The notes beneath the pieces are model-generated. The model was not told the DNA's origin. It saw only the letters and a list, made by a program, of their open reading frames with translations, and did not search any database. A DNA stretch of 47,786 nt, taken from UBA5972 sp964588725. Its GTDB lineage: Bacteria > Pseudomonadota > Alphaproteobacteria > Rhodobacterales > Rhodobacteraceae. The stretch spans positions 1-47,786 of the forward strand of contig CAZPQL010000015.1 in NCBI GenBank assembly GCA_964588725.1, given 5' to 3'. Position numbers and translations under genes: made by a program. Shown here in pieces: positions 7,861-15,230 of the stretch. Each line of letters starts with the position of its first letter. Within the stretch, counting starts at the first letter, position 1.

Positions 7861-8193
7861 TCAATTGTTGTCATCCGCAAGTTCCACGCTGAGAAAAGCC
7901 TCAAACGCGTCAAAATCAAGCGTTTCGTACTGACCAAAACTTTCCATCCATTTGGCGGCTGAAAGCATAGCATTTGGGTCAAGTTTGCACCATTTGACGC
8001 GGCCACGTTTTTCCTGCCCGATCAGTCCCGCACGTTTTAGAATAATCAGATGTTTGGAAACCGCCGCCAGCGACATTTCAAACGGCGCTGCGACGTCGGT
8101 GACCGCCATATCGTCCTCGATCAACATGGACAAGATAGCCCGTCGCGTGGGGTCGGCAAGGGCCGAAAATATCCGGTCGAGATTGTCCTGCAT
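7861..8193 (-). CDS. ArsR/SmtB-family winged-helix transcriptional regulator
   Basis: About 110 residues from ATG 8193, beginning MQDNLDRIFSALADPTRRAIL, the standard ArsR N-terminus. The winged helix follows: VTDVAAPFEMSLAAVSKHLIILKRAGLI as helix-turn-helix and KRGRVKWCKLDP as wing. The metal-binding ELCVCDL motif is absent, so it is not a classical metal sensor; it resembles the SRPBCC-associated and other non-metal ArsR regulators. The reading frame stays open upstream to 8340 (50 extra codons without family similarity), with an alternative ATG 13 codons upstream; neither start has a good ribosome site. It reads away from the ATP synthase operon. Target genes cannot be told from the sequence. 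Confidence 0.82.
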   Translation of the reverse strand: MQDNLDRIFSALADPTRRAILSMLIEDDMAVTDVAAPFEMSLAAVSKHLIILKRAGLIGQEKRGRVKWCKLDPNAMLSAAKWMESFGQYETLDFDAFEAFLSVELADDNN

Positions 8194-8421
8194 CAGCTTT
8201 GGTAACGCAGCGGCGCGTAAAAGGTCAACCATTTGGTTGAGGGATCGCAAACGATCACCACTGGCGCAATAAATATGCTGGAAATCCAGAACCGGGCATT
8301 GTTGGTCAACCGGATGGTTGAATGACGAATAGCAGGTCAAAAAGCGGAACCCGGCGTGGGTAGCGCAGTTTCGTGATTATTACCCTAATAATAACAGCGA
8401 CTTAGCGCCGTCGTAACCCCG

Positions 8422-8450
8422 TTGACTCTTGGTCTTGCGGCTCCTATTCA
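8422..8450 (+). promoter_or_regulatory. Candidate sigma-70 promoter of the F0 ATP synthase operon
   Basis: TTGACT (8422-8427) is separated by 17 bp from TATTCA (8445-8450), putting the start of transcription near 8457, about 24 nt before the atpI ATG at 8481 and before its GGGGAA ribosome site. The -35 is strong and the -10 weak, as is common in alphaproteobacterial housekeeping promoters. The rest of the divergent region 8194-8480 shows no other feature I can support. Confidence 0.45.
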
Positions 8451-8480
8451 ACGCAGGACGCTGACCAAAGGGGAATTGTC

Positions 8481-8804
8481 ATGGCACCGGTGCCCGGGCA
8501 GGGTGACCTGGACAAGTTGCAGGCCCGCATCGACGCGGCCAAAACCCCCGGTAAACCGGGAATGCGTCACGAAAACCATCATTCCGCGGCAGGGGCTGCG
8601 TGGCGGATGGTGATTGAGCTGGTGGTCGGATTGGCCATGGGTTTTGGTATCGGATTTGGGCTGGACAGCCTGTTTGGGACGATCCCGATCTTTCTGATCC
8701 TGTTTACATTGCTGGGGTTTGCGGCAGGGGTGCGCACAATGATGCGCTCGGCCAAAGAGCTTCAGGAGCAAAATGCGGCGGCCGAGGCCAAAGCCAAAGA
8801 TTAA
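8481..8804 (+). CDS. atpI: ATP synthase protein I (AtpI), F0 assembly factor
   Basis: 107-residue protein with a charged N-terminal tail (about 40 residues) and two hydrophobic helices (roughly residues 41-62 and 66-84), the second followed by MMRSAKELQEQ. This is the alphaproteobacterial AtpI form, with a GFGIGFGLDSLFG glycine-rich first helix. AtpI helps assemble the c-ring and is not part of the finished enzyme. GGGGAA precedes the ATG. First gene of the F0 operon, 30 bp before atpB. Confidence 0.9.
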   Translation: MAPVPGQGDLDKLQARIDAAKTPGKPGMRHENHHSAAGAAWRMVIELVVGLAMGFGIGFGLDSLFGTIPIFLILFTLLGFAAGVRTMMRSAKELQEQNAAAEAKAKD

Positions 8805-8834
8805 CCGCCTGAAACGGGCAAATAAGGTGACAGC

Positions 8835-9587
8835 ATGGCGGCAGAAGAAGGCGGCAGCCCATTCAACATCCACCCGATGGACCAATTTGTAATCAAGCCG
8901 CTTTTTGGCGACGGTGAAATACTTTGGTACACACCCACCAACATGACGCTGTGGATGGGGGTTGCAGTTTTGGCGGTCATCGGGCTTTTGGTTCTGGGAA
9001 CGCGCAGGCGGGCCATGGTGCCTTCGCGCAGCCAATCGGTTGCCGAAGAGATATACACCTTTGTTCACAAAATGGTCGAAGATATCGCCGGTAAAGCGGG
9101 GCTGAAATATTTCCCCTATATTATGACATTGTTCATGTTCATCCTGTTGGCCAATATCGTGGGCCTGTTGCCGCTAAGTTTTACCTCGACCTCTCATATC
9201 GCGGTCACAGCAACGATGGCCATTGCAGTGTTCCTTTCGGTGACGATTTTAGGCATCGTCAAGAGCGGTACCAAGTTTCTGTCGCTGTTCTGGATTTCAG
9301 ACGCGCCGCTCCCTCTGCGACCCATTCTGGCGGTGATCGAGATCATTTCCTATTTCGTACGCCCTGTCAGCCATTCCATTCGTTTGGCGGGCAACATGAT
9401 GGCCGGACACGCGGTTATCAAAGTGTTTGCCGGTTTTGCCGGGGCGCTTGGCATCGGGGCGGTGGCACCCATCGTGGCAATCATGGCGGTTTACGGCCTT
9501 GAGATGCTGGTGGTGGTCATTCAGGCCTATGTTTTCACCATTCTGACCTGTGTGTATCTGAACGATGCTTTGCATCCGGGGCACTAG
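8835..9587 (+). CDS. atpB: F0F1 ATP synthase subunit a
   Basis: 250-residue inner-membrane stator subunit forming the proton half-channels against the c-ring. The essential arginine is Arg183 in SHSIRLAGNMMAGH, and the conserved PLRPILAVIEIISYFVRPVS precedes it. The N-terminal stretch SPFNIHPMDQFVI is typical of alphaproteobacterial subunit a. Five or six hydrophobic helices are visible. AAGGTG lies before the ATG. Length is normal. Confidence 0.97.
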   Translation: MAAEEGGSPFNIHPMDQFVIKPLFGDGEILWYTPTNMTLWMGVAVLAVIGLLVLGTRRRAMVPSRSQSVAEEIYTFVHKMVEDIAGKAGLKYFPYIMTLFMFILLANIVGLLPLSFTSTSHIAVTATMAIAVFLSVTILGIVKSGTKFLSLFWISDAPLPLRPILAVIEIISYFVRPVSHSIRLAGNMMAGHAVIKVFAGFAGALGIGAVAPIVAIMAVYGLEMLVVVIQAYVFTILTCVYLNDALHPGH

Positions 9588-9632
9588 GGTTTTCGAATAA
9601 AAATTTCAGCCATTCTTACAAGGAGAAACAAA

Positions 9633-9875
9633 ATGGCAGTAGAAGGCGATCTGGTAGAAATGGGCGCGCTGATCGGTGCGGGTCTTGCATGTACAGGCAT
9701 GGGTGGCGCAGCCGTCGGCGTGGGTCACGTTGTGGGCAACTACCTGTCGGGTGCTCTGCGCAACCCCACAGCCGCTGGCGGCCAAACCGCGACTATGTTT
9801 ATTGGTATCGCATTTTCAGAAGCTTTGGGGATCTTCTCATTCCTGATTGCTTTGCTTCTGATGTACGCTCAGTAA
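9633..9875 (+). CDS. atpE: F0F1 ATP synthase subunit c
   Basis: 80-residue hairpin proteolipid of the rotor ring. Helix 1 carries the glycine-rich packing motif (residues 12-36, GAGLACTGMGGAAVGVG), the polar loop is Arg43-Asn44-Pro45, and the proton-carrying carboxylate is Glu63 in GIAFSEALGIF. The ribosome site AAGGAG, with an A-rich spacer, is the best in the operon, matching the 10-fold or higher demand for subunit c. A stem-loop follows directly downstream. The residues next to Glu63 do not form the Na+-binding pattern, so proton use is expected. Confidence 0.97.
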   Translation: MAVEGDLVEMGALIGAGLACTGMGGAAVGVGHVVGNYLSGALRNPTAAGGQTATMFIGIAFSEALGIFSFLIALLLMYAQ

Positions 9876-9891
9876 AGATAGCTGGCTTTGC

Positions 9892-9918
9892 CGGGCGGCC
9901 GCAAAAGCTGCCCGTTTG
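9892..9918 (+). promoter_or_regulatory. Intercistronic stem-loop after atpE
   Basis: CGGGCGGC (9892-9899) pairs with GCTGCCCG (9907-9914), 8 bp with one G-U, loop CGCAAAA, followed by a short T-rich tail (TTTGTT). It stands between atpE and the b' gene. It could be a weak terminator or an mRNA end-protector that leaves more atpE message than message for the single-copy stators. Structure seen; role inferred from subunit stoichiometry. Confidence 0.55.
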
Positions 9919-9942
9919 TTATCAATGCCAACGGAGGGTGCC

Positions 9943-10491
9943 ATGGCATCTGAAACAACCGAGACCGGCCATTTAGCCGAAGCAGCGGAACACGCGGATG
10001 GAATGCCGCAACTGGATTTCGCGACCTTTCCCAACCAGATTTTTTGGTTGGTGGTCACGTTGCTTATTATCTATCTGGTTTTGACGCGCGTGGCATTGCC
10101 GCGCATAGCCAGAGTCCTGTCAGACCGCAGCAATGCGTTGGCGCGCGATCTGGAACAGGCCGAGGCGCTCAAGGAGCAGGCGGTAGCAGCAGAAGCGGCC
10201 TATAACAAAGCGCTGTCCGACGCACGCGCCGAAGCGGGGCTGATCGTGGCTGCGGCGCGGGCTGAAATCCAGAAAGATCTGGATGCAGCGGTGGCCGTCG
10301 CTGATGTGGAAATCGCGGCCAAGGCAGCAGAGTCCGAGGCGAAAATCGCGGAAATTCGTAAAGGCGCGTTAAAGAATGTTGAAACGATTGCCAAAACCAC
10401 GACCAGCGAGATCATCAAAGCGGTCCTGCCGGGCACTGGCAACGCCAAAGCCGTGACTGCAGCGGTCAAAGCACAGATGAAGGGGTCTTGA
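9943..10491 (+). CDS. atpF2: F0F1 ATP synthase subunit b' (stator)
   Basis: 182 residues from ATG 9943, which has GGAGG at 9933-9937; an in-frame ATG at 9925 would place that ribosome site inside the gene. One N-terminal membrane helix (FPNQIFWLVVTLLIIYLVL) after an acidic leader, then a long charged, Ala-rich coiled coil. Asp/Glu-rich leader plus PQLDFATFPNQIFWL is typical of the b' form in photosynthetic bacteria and their relatives. It pairs with the b subunit encoded directly downstream as an asymmetric peripheral stalk. One base separates the two genes. Confidence 0.93.
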   Translation: MASETTETGHLAEAAEHADGMPQLDFATFPNQIFWLVVTLLIIYLVLTRVALPRIARVLSDRSNALARDLEQAEALKEQAVAAEAAYNKALSDARAEAGLIVAAARAEIQKDLDAAVAVADVEIAAKAAESEAKIAEIRKGALKNVETIAKTTTSEIIKAVLPGTGNAKAVTAAVKAQMKGS

Positions 10492-10492
10492 A

Positions 10493-11056
10493 ATGAGGCG
10501 CATTGTTTCGTTGGCGACGCCGATTGTATTGGTGGCGGGACCGGTTCTGGCGGCGAGTGGCCCGTTTTTTTCGCTGAACAACACCAATTTTGTCGTGCTT
10601 ATCGCCTTTGTTCTGTTTGTCGGCGTGCTGGTCTACCTGAAAGTACCGGGCATGGTCGGTGGGTTGCTCGATGCGCGCGCTGAGGCCATCAAGTCTGAGC
10701 TGGACGAAGCAAGGTCGCTGCGTGAAGAGGCGCAATTGCTGTTAGCGTCCTATGAGCGAAAACAGAAAGAAGTGGCGGCGCAGTCGGCCGACATCGTGAC
10801 CCACGCAAAATCCGAGGCCGAAGCCGCGGCACAACAAGCGCATGTAGCTTTAAATGAATCGATTGCACGGCGTCTGGCGGCGGCGGTCGATCAGATTGCC
10901 TCGGCTGAAGTCGCAGCGGTCAAGGAAGTGCAGGATCGGGCCGTGAGCGTGGCCATCGCCGCTGCGCGCGATGTAATCGCAGCCTCGATGTCGGCCAAAG
11001 ACGGTGGTGCATTGATCGACGATGCTATCGCCGACGTTGCTCAGAAATTGCATTAA
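10493..11056 (+). CDS. atpF: F0F1 ATP synthase subunit b (stator)
   Basis: 187 residues. A hydrophobic N-terminus (residues 1-20, resembling a signal peptide), then the membrane helix NFVVLIAFVLFVGVLVYL and a long heptad-rich coiled coil (LLDARAEAIKSELDEARSLR) reaching the F1 head. It starts one base after the b' stop codon. Last gene of the F0 operon; the F1 genes (atpHAGDC) are not adjacent, which is the usual split arrangement in Rhodobacterales. The stop codon is followed at once by an interspersed repeat. Confidence 0.94.
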   Translation: MRRIVSLATPIVLVAGPVLAASGPFFSLNNTNFVVLIAFVLFVGVLVYLKVPGMVGGLLDARAEAIKSELDEARSLREEAQLLLASYERKQKEVAAQSADIVTHAKSEAEAAAQQAHVALNESIARRLAAAVDQIASAEVAAVKEVQDRAVSVAIAAARDVIAASMSAKDGGALIDDAIADVAQKLH

Positions 11057-11171
11057 GGCATATCGCGTTAAACCGGATTTACCCGAGGCTGCCTGAAATC
11101 AATGATTTCAACGTGTTCGATGAAAAGCGATGTGTCAGGTAAAAAGCGACATGCTGTAAAACGCGAAACGT
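11057..11171 (-). repeat. Interspersed palindromic element, copy A (inverted orientation)
   Basis: This stretch has the same layout as 30345-30441 read on the other strand. Shared blocks: AAAACGCGAAACG at 11158-11170 (reverse of CGTTTCGCGTTTT at 30347-30359), the central hairpin GAAATC-AAT-GATTTC at 11095-11109 (against GAAATC-GAA-GATTTC at 30383-30397), and ATATCGCG at 11060-11067 (reverse of CGCGATAT at 30432-30439). Spacing between blocks differs slightly. It begins directly after the atpF stop codon. I recall similar sequences between genes of other Rhodobacteraceae; no coding frame is evident. Confidence 0.6.
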
Positions 11172-11201
11172 TGTAGGCAGACCCGATAACAAGATATTTA
11201 G

Positions 11202-11234
11202 AAAGCCCCGGCACGGATCGCCGGGGCTTTTGCC
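11202..11234. terminator. Intrinsic terminator (atp operon end; usable on both strands)
   Basis: Perfect 11-bp stem AAAGCCCCGGC (11202-11212) with GCCGGGGCTTT (11220-11230), 7-nt loop, followed by TTTT. The stem's own A and T ends give a U-run on either strand. It separates the F0 operon from the convergent small secreted-protein gene ending at 11250. Confidence 0.88.
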
Positions 11235-11249
11235 ATTTTCGCTACCCGA

Positions 11250-11570
11250 CTATCTTCGGGCCCATCTGGCGGGGTGTGGGTAGTTGTTGGTGACGCGTCC
11301 GGTTTGTGGCTGGATCAGCAAATGCCCCCAGGGGTCATTCGTCCGGTGAATGCGGATATGTGTCACGTACGGATTTGGTGCGTAGGTTTCGTCGTATGAT
11401 TGTGTGACTCGGGGCAGCGGCGGCAAGGGCGGGCCGCTGGTCCATGTGTCATAATAGGCAGGCACGCCGTATCCGCCGTTGATGTGAGAGTAATACGCGG
11501 CTTCGCCAGCTTGCGCCGCGCCGGTTACCAAAATCAGGCACAAAGCTGCGCCGGTCGATAATTTGATCAT
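11250..11570 (-). CDS. Small secreted hypothetical protein
   Basis: 106 residues with a convincing Sec signal peptide (MIKLSTGAALCLILVTGAAQA-GEAA, about 21 residues). The mature part of some 85 residues is rich in Tyr, Pro, Thr and His (YYSHINGGYGVPAYYDTW, SGPPLPPLPRVTQSYDETY) with no cysteine and no catalytic motif that I recognise. Likely periplasmic or exported. GGTGG lies before the ATG. It is monocistronic as far as can be seen, bounded by the terminator at 11202-11234. Between it and the OmpA lipoprotein gene, 11571-11777 holds nothing that I can identify. Confidence 0.6.
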   Translation of the reverse strand: MIKLSTGAALCLILVTGAAQAGEAAYYSHINGGYGVPAYYDTWTSGPPLPPLPRVTQSYDETYAPNPYVTHIRIHRTNDPWGHLLIQPQTGRVTNNYPHPARWARR

Positions 11571-11777
11571 GTTTCCACCCAGGTTCGATCCAATAAGAGC
11601 AAAAGCGTCTCATTGGTGAACAGAATTGTCAAAGTCATCGAATTTTATGAGTATTTATGGAACAATGTTAGGCGGGCGGGCGTATTGTCATAAAAATTGA
11701 TACAAAAACTGCTGAAATGCGGGGATACGGCGCCTACGCACGCGAATCAGCCTGGCATTGAATGCTGTGTTTGCAAA

Positions 11778-12419
11778 TTATTGCAGCGGGCGGATGATCA
11801 GTTCCACACGGCGGTTTGCGGCGCGGCCTTCGGGGGTAAGGTTGGTGGCCTTTGGTTCGTCTTCGCCGCGGCCAAACGCCCGTTGACGACCAGAAGCCAC
11901 GCCATTTTCCGTCAAGATCAGCGACACGGACTCGGCGCGGCGTGCGGACAATTCCTGATTAAAACTGGCAGCCCCGACGTTGTCGGTGTGGCCAATTACA
12001 TCGACGGTGGTGTTGGGAAACTCGTTCAGATTGGAGGAGAGCGCCGCCAGATCGTTGCGCAGGCTGTCGCGCACATAGGACTGGCCGGTGTCAAATGTGA
12101 TGGCTTCGGGCAGGGTGACGACAAGTTCGCTGCCAGTATTGACGACGCCAACCTGATCTGAATCCAGACTGGCGCGCAGCGCGGCTTCCTGCCGGTCAAG
12201 TTCCTGTCCGATGGTGCCGCCGATGGTCGCGCCAATCACCGCGCCCAGGGCGGCGTTGCCGACCGTTTTCTTGCCTGTCTGACTGCCTATGATAGCGCCG
12301 AGCGCGCCGCCGATAACCGCGCCATCAAGCGTGCGCCCGCCGGTGCCGGTTGGCTCGCTGCACGCCGCCAGCGTGGTAGCGCAAATGGTCAGGGCAAGAA
12401 GGGGTGTGCGTGTGGGCAT
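11778..12419 (-). CDS. OmpA-family outer-membrane lipoprotein with glycine zipper (YiaD-like)
   Basis: 213 residues from ATG 12419, which has a perfect AAGGAG site; the frame extends 22 codons further upstream but without one. Signal peptide with lipobox LAAC (Cys near residue 19). A glycine-zipper region (GAVIGGALGAIIGSQTGKKTVGNAALGAVIGATIGGTIG, here given in parts: residues about 32-70) is followed by an OmpA C-terminal domain (residues about 105-210) with VIGHTDN, LSARRAESV and NRRVEL, the residues that hold diaminopimelate of peptidoglycan. The protein should tether outer membrane to cell wall. Single gene, reading away from the alkyltransferase gene's 3' side. Confidence 0.9.
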   Translation of the reverse strand: MPTRTPLLALTICATTLAACSEPTGTGGRTLDGAVIGGALGAIIGSQTGKKTVGNAALGAVIGATIGGTIGQELDRQEAALRASLDSDQVGVVNTGSELVVTLPEAITFDTGQSYVRDSLRNDLAALSSNLNEFPNTTVDVIGHTDNVGAASFNQELSARRAESVSLILTENGVASGRQRAFGRGEDEPKATNLTPEGRAANRRVELIIRPLQ

Positions 12420-12531
12420 GACGGCTGCTCCTTTTATGCGGCTCTTTTTTGCGGTGACTTTGGCAAATTTTGCCAACCGATACAACGGGCAGCACCGTGG
12501 GCGCGCGCTTTGCGCGAAATCTTGCCTCTAT

Positions 12532-13380
12532 CTACAAAGCAGCCTCATAGCGCGCGCCTTCGCGGGCCAGCATGGCGCGTTTGACCGGCAGGCCCCAGTG
12601 ATACCCGCCCAGCCCGCCGGTCTTGCGCAGCGCACGGTGGCAGGGGATTAGCCATGCGATCGGATTACGGCCCACGGCGGTACCCACAGCGCGCACGGCT
12701 TTGGGGGTGTCGATGTGCGTTGCTATGTCCGAATACGTGGTGACAAATCCGCTGGGCACCTGCAAAAGCGCCTCCCACACCTTGATCTGAAACGGCGCGC
12801 CGATCAGAAACAGGCTGGTTTCCCCGGTACCGGCAAGCGCAGCCTGCACCCAATCGTGCAAGGGTTCGGCCCGGTGTTCAAACGTGGCCGCCGGCCAGCG
12901 CGCGGTCATGTCGACCAGCGCCGCGTCGCGCCCGGTTTCGGCGCTAAAAGCCATGCCGCAAATGCCACGCGACGTGCCCATGACCAGCGTTTCGCCAAAC
13001 GGGCTGTTGAACCAACCGTAGAAAATCGTCAAGCCAGCGCCTTTGGCAAGATACTGTCCGGGACTCATGGCCTCCCAGCGCAAAAAAAGATCATGCAGGC
13101 GTGAACTGCCCGAAAGGCCGGTGCCGTGGGCTGTGTCAAGCACCGTCGCGCGGTCGCGCAGCATGGCTTTGGCGTGATCAAGCGTGAGATACTGCTGGTA
13201 GCGTTTGGGAGACACCCCGGCCCATTGCGAAAAAACCCTCTGGAAATGGGCAGGCGAAAGTCCCGTGGCGCGCGCCACTTCCCCGAGCCCGGGCTGGTCG
13301 CCGTGACGAGCGTCGATAAAGGCGATGGCGCGTGCGACCACGTCATAGTGATACGGGCTGTTGGGGCTAAGATGTTCCAT
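12532..13380 (-). CDS. AraC-type HTH fused to O6-methylguanine-DNA methyltransferase (Ada-like, without N-terminal Ada domain)
   Basis: 282 residues from ATG 13380. Order: AraC helix-turn-helix (residues about 15-112: LGEVARATGLSPAHFQRVFSQ, VSPKRYQQYLTLDHA), a middle ribonuclease-H-like segment (about 117-185) and the alkyltransferase domain with the acceptor Cys247 in IPCHRA. The N-terminal Ada domain with the four zinc cysteines that senses methyl-phosphotriesters is missing, so induction by the classical Cys38 route is not possible. Expected to repair O6-alkylguanine and to bind DNA. The frame reaches 13443, but the ATG at 13380 fits the family better. Divergent from nth. Confidence 0.87.
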   Translation of the reverse strand: MEHLSPNSPYHYDVVARAIAFIDARHGDQPGLGEVARATGLSPAHFQRVFSQWAGVSPKRYQQYLTLDHAKAMLRDRATVLDTAHGTGLSGSSRLHDLFLRWEAMSPGQYLAKGAGLTIFYGWFNSPFGETLVMGTSRGICGMAFSAETGRDAALVDMTARWPAATFEHRAEPLHDWVQAALAGTGETSLFLIGAPFQIKVWEALLQVPSGFVTTYSDIATHIDTPKAVRAVGTAVGRNPIAWLIPCHRALRKTGGLGGYHWGLPVKRAMLAREGARYEAAL

Positions 13381-13471
13381 AGGATGATAATGGCGCGGCA
13401 AAATGGTTTTCGCCACCCGAATCCTGCGCATATTGCTTGGCAATATCTGTTGGCCGTGTCACACAGACCCC

Positions 13472-14116
13472 ATGGTCAAACAGCTTGATTATCATAGTAT
13501 TTCCGAGATTTTTCGCCGCTTTAAGGCCAGCGAACCCGCGCCGAAAGGCGAGCTTGATCACGTGAACGCCTTCACGTTGGTCGTGGCAGTGGCGCTAAGT
13601 GCGCAAGCGACCGATTCCGGCGTGAACAAGGCGACCAGGGCACTGTTCAAAGTGGCGGACACGCCGCAAAAAATGCTCGATCTGGGGCACGACGCAGTGC
13701 TGGAACATGTAAAAACCATCGGGTTGTTTCGTAACAAAACCAAGAACGTCATAAAGCTGAGCCAAATTCTGGTGGACGACTATGGCGGTGTCGTGCCGTC
13801 ATCGCGCGCGGCGCTTGAAAGCCTGCCTGGTGTGGGACGCAAGACAGCGAATGTGGTTTTGAACATGTGGTTCGATCAACCGACGCAAGCGGTGGACACG
13901 CATATTTTCCGCTTTGGCAACCGCACCGGCGTGGCCGTGGGCAAAGACGTCGTGGCGGTGGAGCGCGCCATCGAGGATCATGTCCCTGCCGAATATCAAC
14001 GCCACGCGCACCACTGGATGATCCTGCACGGGCGCTATATCTGCAAGGCGCGCAAACCGGTCTGCGCCAATTGCATCATTTCCGATCTCTGTTTCTCTGA
14101 GGACAAGAACCTATGA
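13472..14116 (+). CDS. nth: Endonuclease III (DNA glycosylase/AP lyase)
   Basis: 214 residues from ATG 13472; the frame opens at 13403, but the 23 extra residues do not fit the family. Removes oxidised pyrimidines and cuts the abasic site in base excision repair. Helix-hairpin-helix LPGVGRKTANVV (118-129) with catalytic Lys124 and Asp142 (QAVDTHIFR), then a [4Fe-4S] cluster at Cys191, Cys198, Cys201 and Cys207, the exact C-X6-C-X2-C-X5-C spacing. No good ribosome site precedes the start. The stop overlaps the kinase ATG (ATGA), so the two genes are coupled. It lies beside an alkyltransferase gene, making a small DNA-repair neighbourhood. Confidence 0.95.
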   Translation: MVKQLDYHSISEIFRRFKASEPAPKGELDHVNAFTLVVAVALSAQATDSGVNKATRALFKVADTPQKMLDLGHDAVLEHVKTIGLFRNKTKNVIKLSQILVDDYGGVVPSSRAALESLPGVGRKTANVVLNMWFDQPTQAVDTHIFRFGNRTGVAVGKDVVAVERAIEDHVPAEYQRHAHHWMILHGRYICKARKPVCANCIISDLCFSEDKNL

Positions 14117-15111
14117 ATAAACGCTATCAGGTCGTAGGCATCGGCAACGCTATGGTGGATATCTTAAGCCACGTCAGCGATGCCTTTCTGGCAGAAAACG
14201 ATATCGAAAAAGGCATCATGCAACTGGTGAATACCGATCAGGCCTCGGCGCTGTACCGCAAGCTGGGCCCTGCCAAGGAAATTTCCGGCGGGTCGGCGGC
14301 CAACACCATTGCCGGGCTGGCTGCGTTGGGCGCACGGACCGCCTATGTCGGTAAAATAAAAGACGATCAACTGGGCGCTATTTTTGCACACGATATTCGC
14401 GCACAGGACGCCGTATACGACATGGAATTGGCCCCCGCCGATCACGCTGATGAGACCGGACGTTGTACGGTCATGGTCACACCCGACGGCGAGCGGTCGA
14501 TGCATACTTATCTGGGTGTGTCAGAACATCTGGGCCCCGATGACATAGATGTCGCCATGATGGCTGATACCGACTGGATTTATCTGGAAGGTTATCGCTT
14601 TGACGGACCACTCAGTCACGACGCTTTTGCCAAGGCGATTGCCGCGTGCCGTGGCGCGGGTGGCAAAGTGTCATTAACGTTAAGCGATCCGTTTTGCGTC
14701 GAACGACACCGCGACGCGTTTCGCAACATGACCCGCGATCACGTTGATCTGTTATTTTGCAACCACCACGAAATGATGTCGATGTATCAGATGGATGATC
14801 TGGACGCGGCGATAGGGGCGGCGGCGCGCGAGTGCGAGACCGTCGTCTGCACAGTTGGCGATCAGGGCGCTTATGCCGTGCAAAACGGCAGGCGCGAACA
14901 CGCCGAGGCCGTGCCGACCAAAATTGTCGACGCAACCGGTGCCGGTGATCTGTTTGCTTCGGGATTTCTATACGGGCTGACCGGCGGTTTTGATTTACTG
15001 AATGCGGCGCAAATGGGGTGCGTCGCAGCGTCCGAGGTGATCAGCCACATAGGTGCGCGCCCCGAGGCTGATCTGCTGGAGGAATTCCGCACACACGGTC
15101 TGCTCAAATAA
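14113..15111 (+). CDS. PfkB-family kinase, adenosine kinase-like
   Basis: 332 residues. Ribokinase fold: N-terminal strand YQVVGIGNAMVDILSHV, substrate region ISGGSAANTIAGLAALG (about 58-74), and the second PfkB signature DATGAGDLFASGFLYG at 273-288 with catalytic base Asp279 and the anion hole GAG. Alphaproteobacterial members of this type are generally annotated as adenosine kinase; fructokinase or another sugar kinase is possible. Starts inside the nth stop codon (4-base overlap). No terminator is visible downstream before yejA. Confidence 0.85.
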   Translation: MNKRYQVVGIGNAMVDILSHVSDAFLAENDIEKGIMQLVNTDQASALYRKLGPAKEISGGSAANTIAGLAALGARTAYVGKIKDDQLGAIFAHDIRAQDAVYDMELAPADHADETGRCTVMVTPDGERSMHTYLGVSEHLGPDDIDVAMMADTDWIYLEGYRFDGPLSHDAFAKAIAACRGAGGKVSLTLSDPFCVERHRDAFRNMTRDHVDLLFCNHHEMMSMYQMDDLDAAIGAAARECETVVCTVGDQGAYAVQNGRREHAEAVPTKIVDATGAGDLFASGFLYGLTGGFDLLNAAQMGCVAASEVISHIGARPEADLLEEFRTHGLLK

Positions 15112-15150
15112 TCGGACTGTCACAAATTTCACAAATTCCTGTCTTGCATG

Positions 15151-15178
15151 TTAACAATCGGGGCACTTACGCTAATAT
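15151..15178 (+). promoter_or_regulatory. Candidate promoter of the yej operon
   Basis: TTAACA (15151-15156) and TAATAT (15173-15178) are separated by 16 bp. Transcription would start near 15185, giving a leader of about 45 nt before GGAGG (15221-15225) and the ATG at 15231. The 120-bp gap after the kinase gene is AT-rich compared with its surroundings, which fits a promoter. Confidence 0.38.
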
Positions 15179-15230
15179 TAGTAAATTTGTGCCTGTTACG
15201 TTAACCAGTGTAGCTTATCCGGAGGACATT

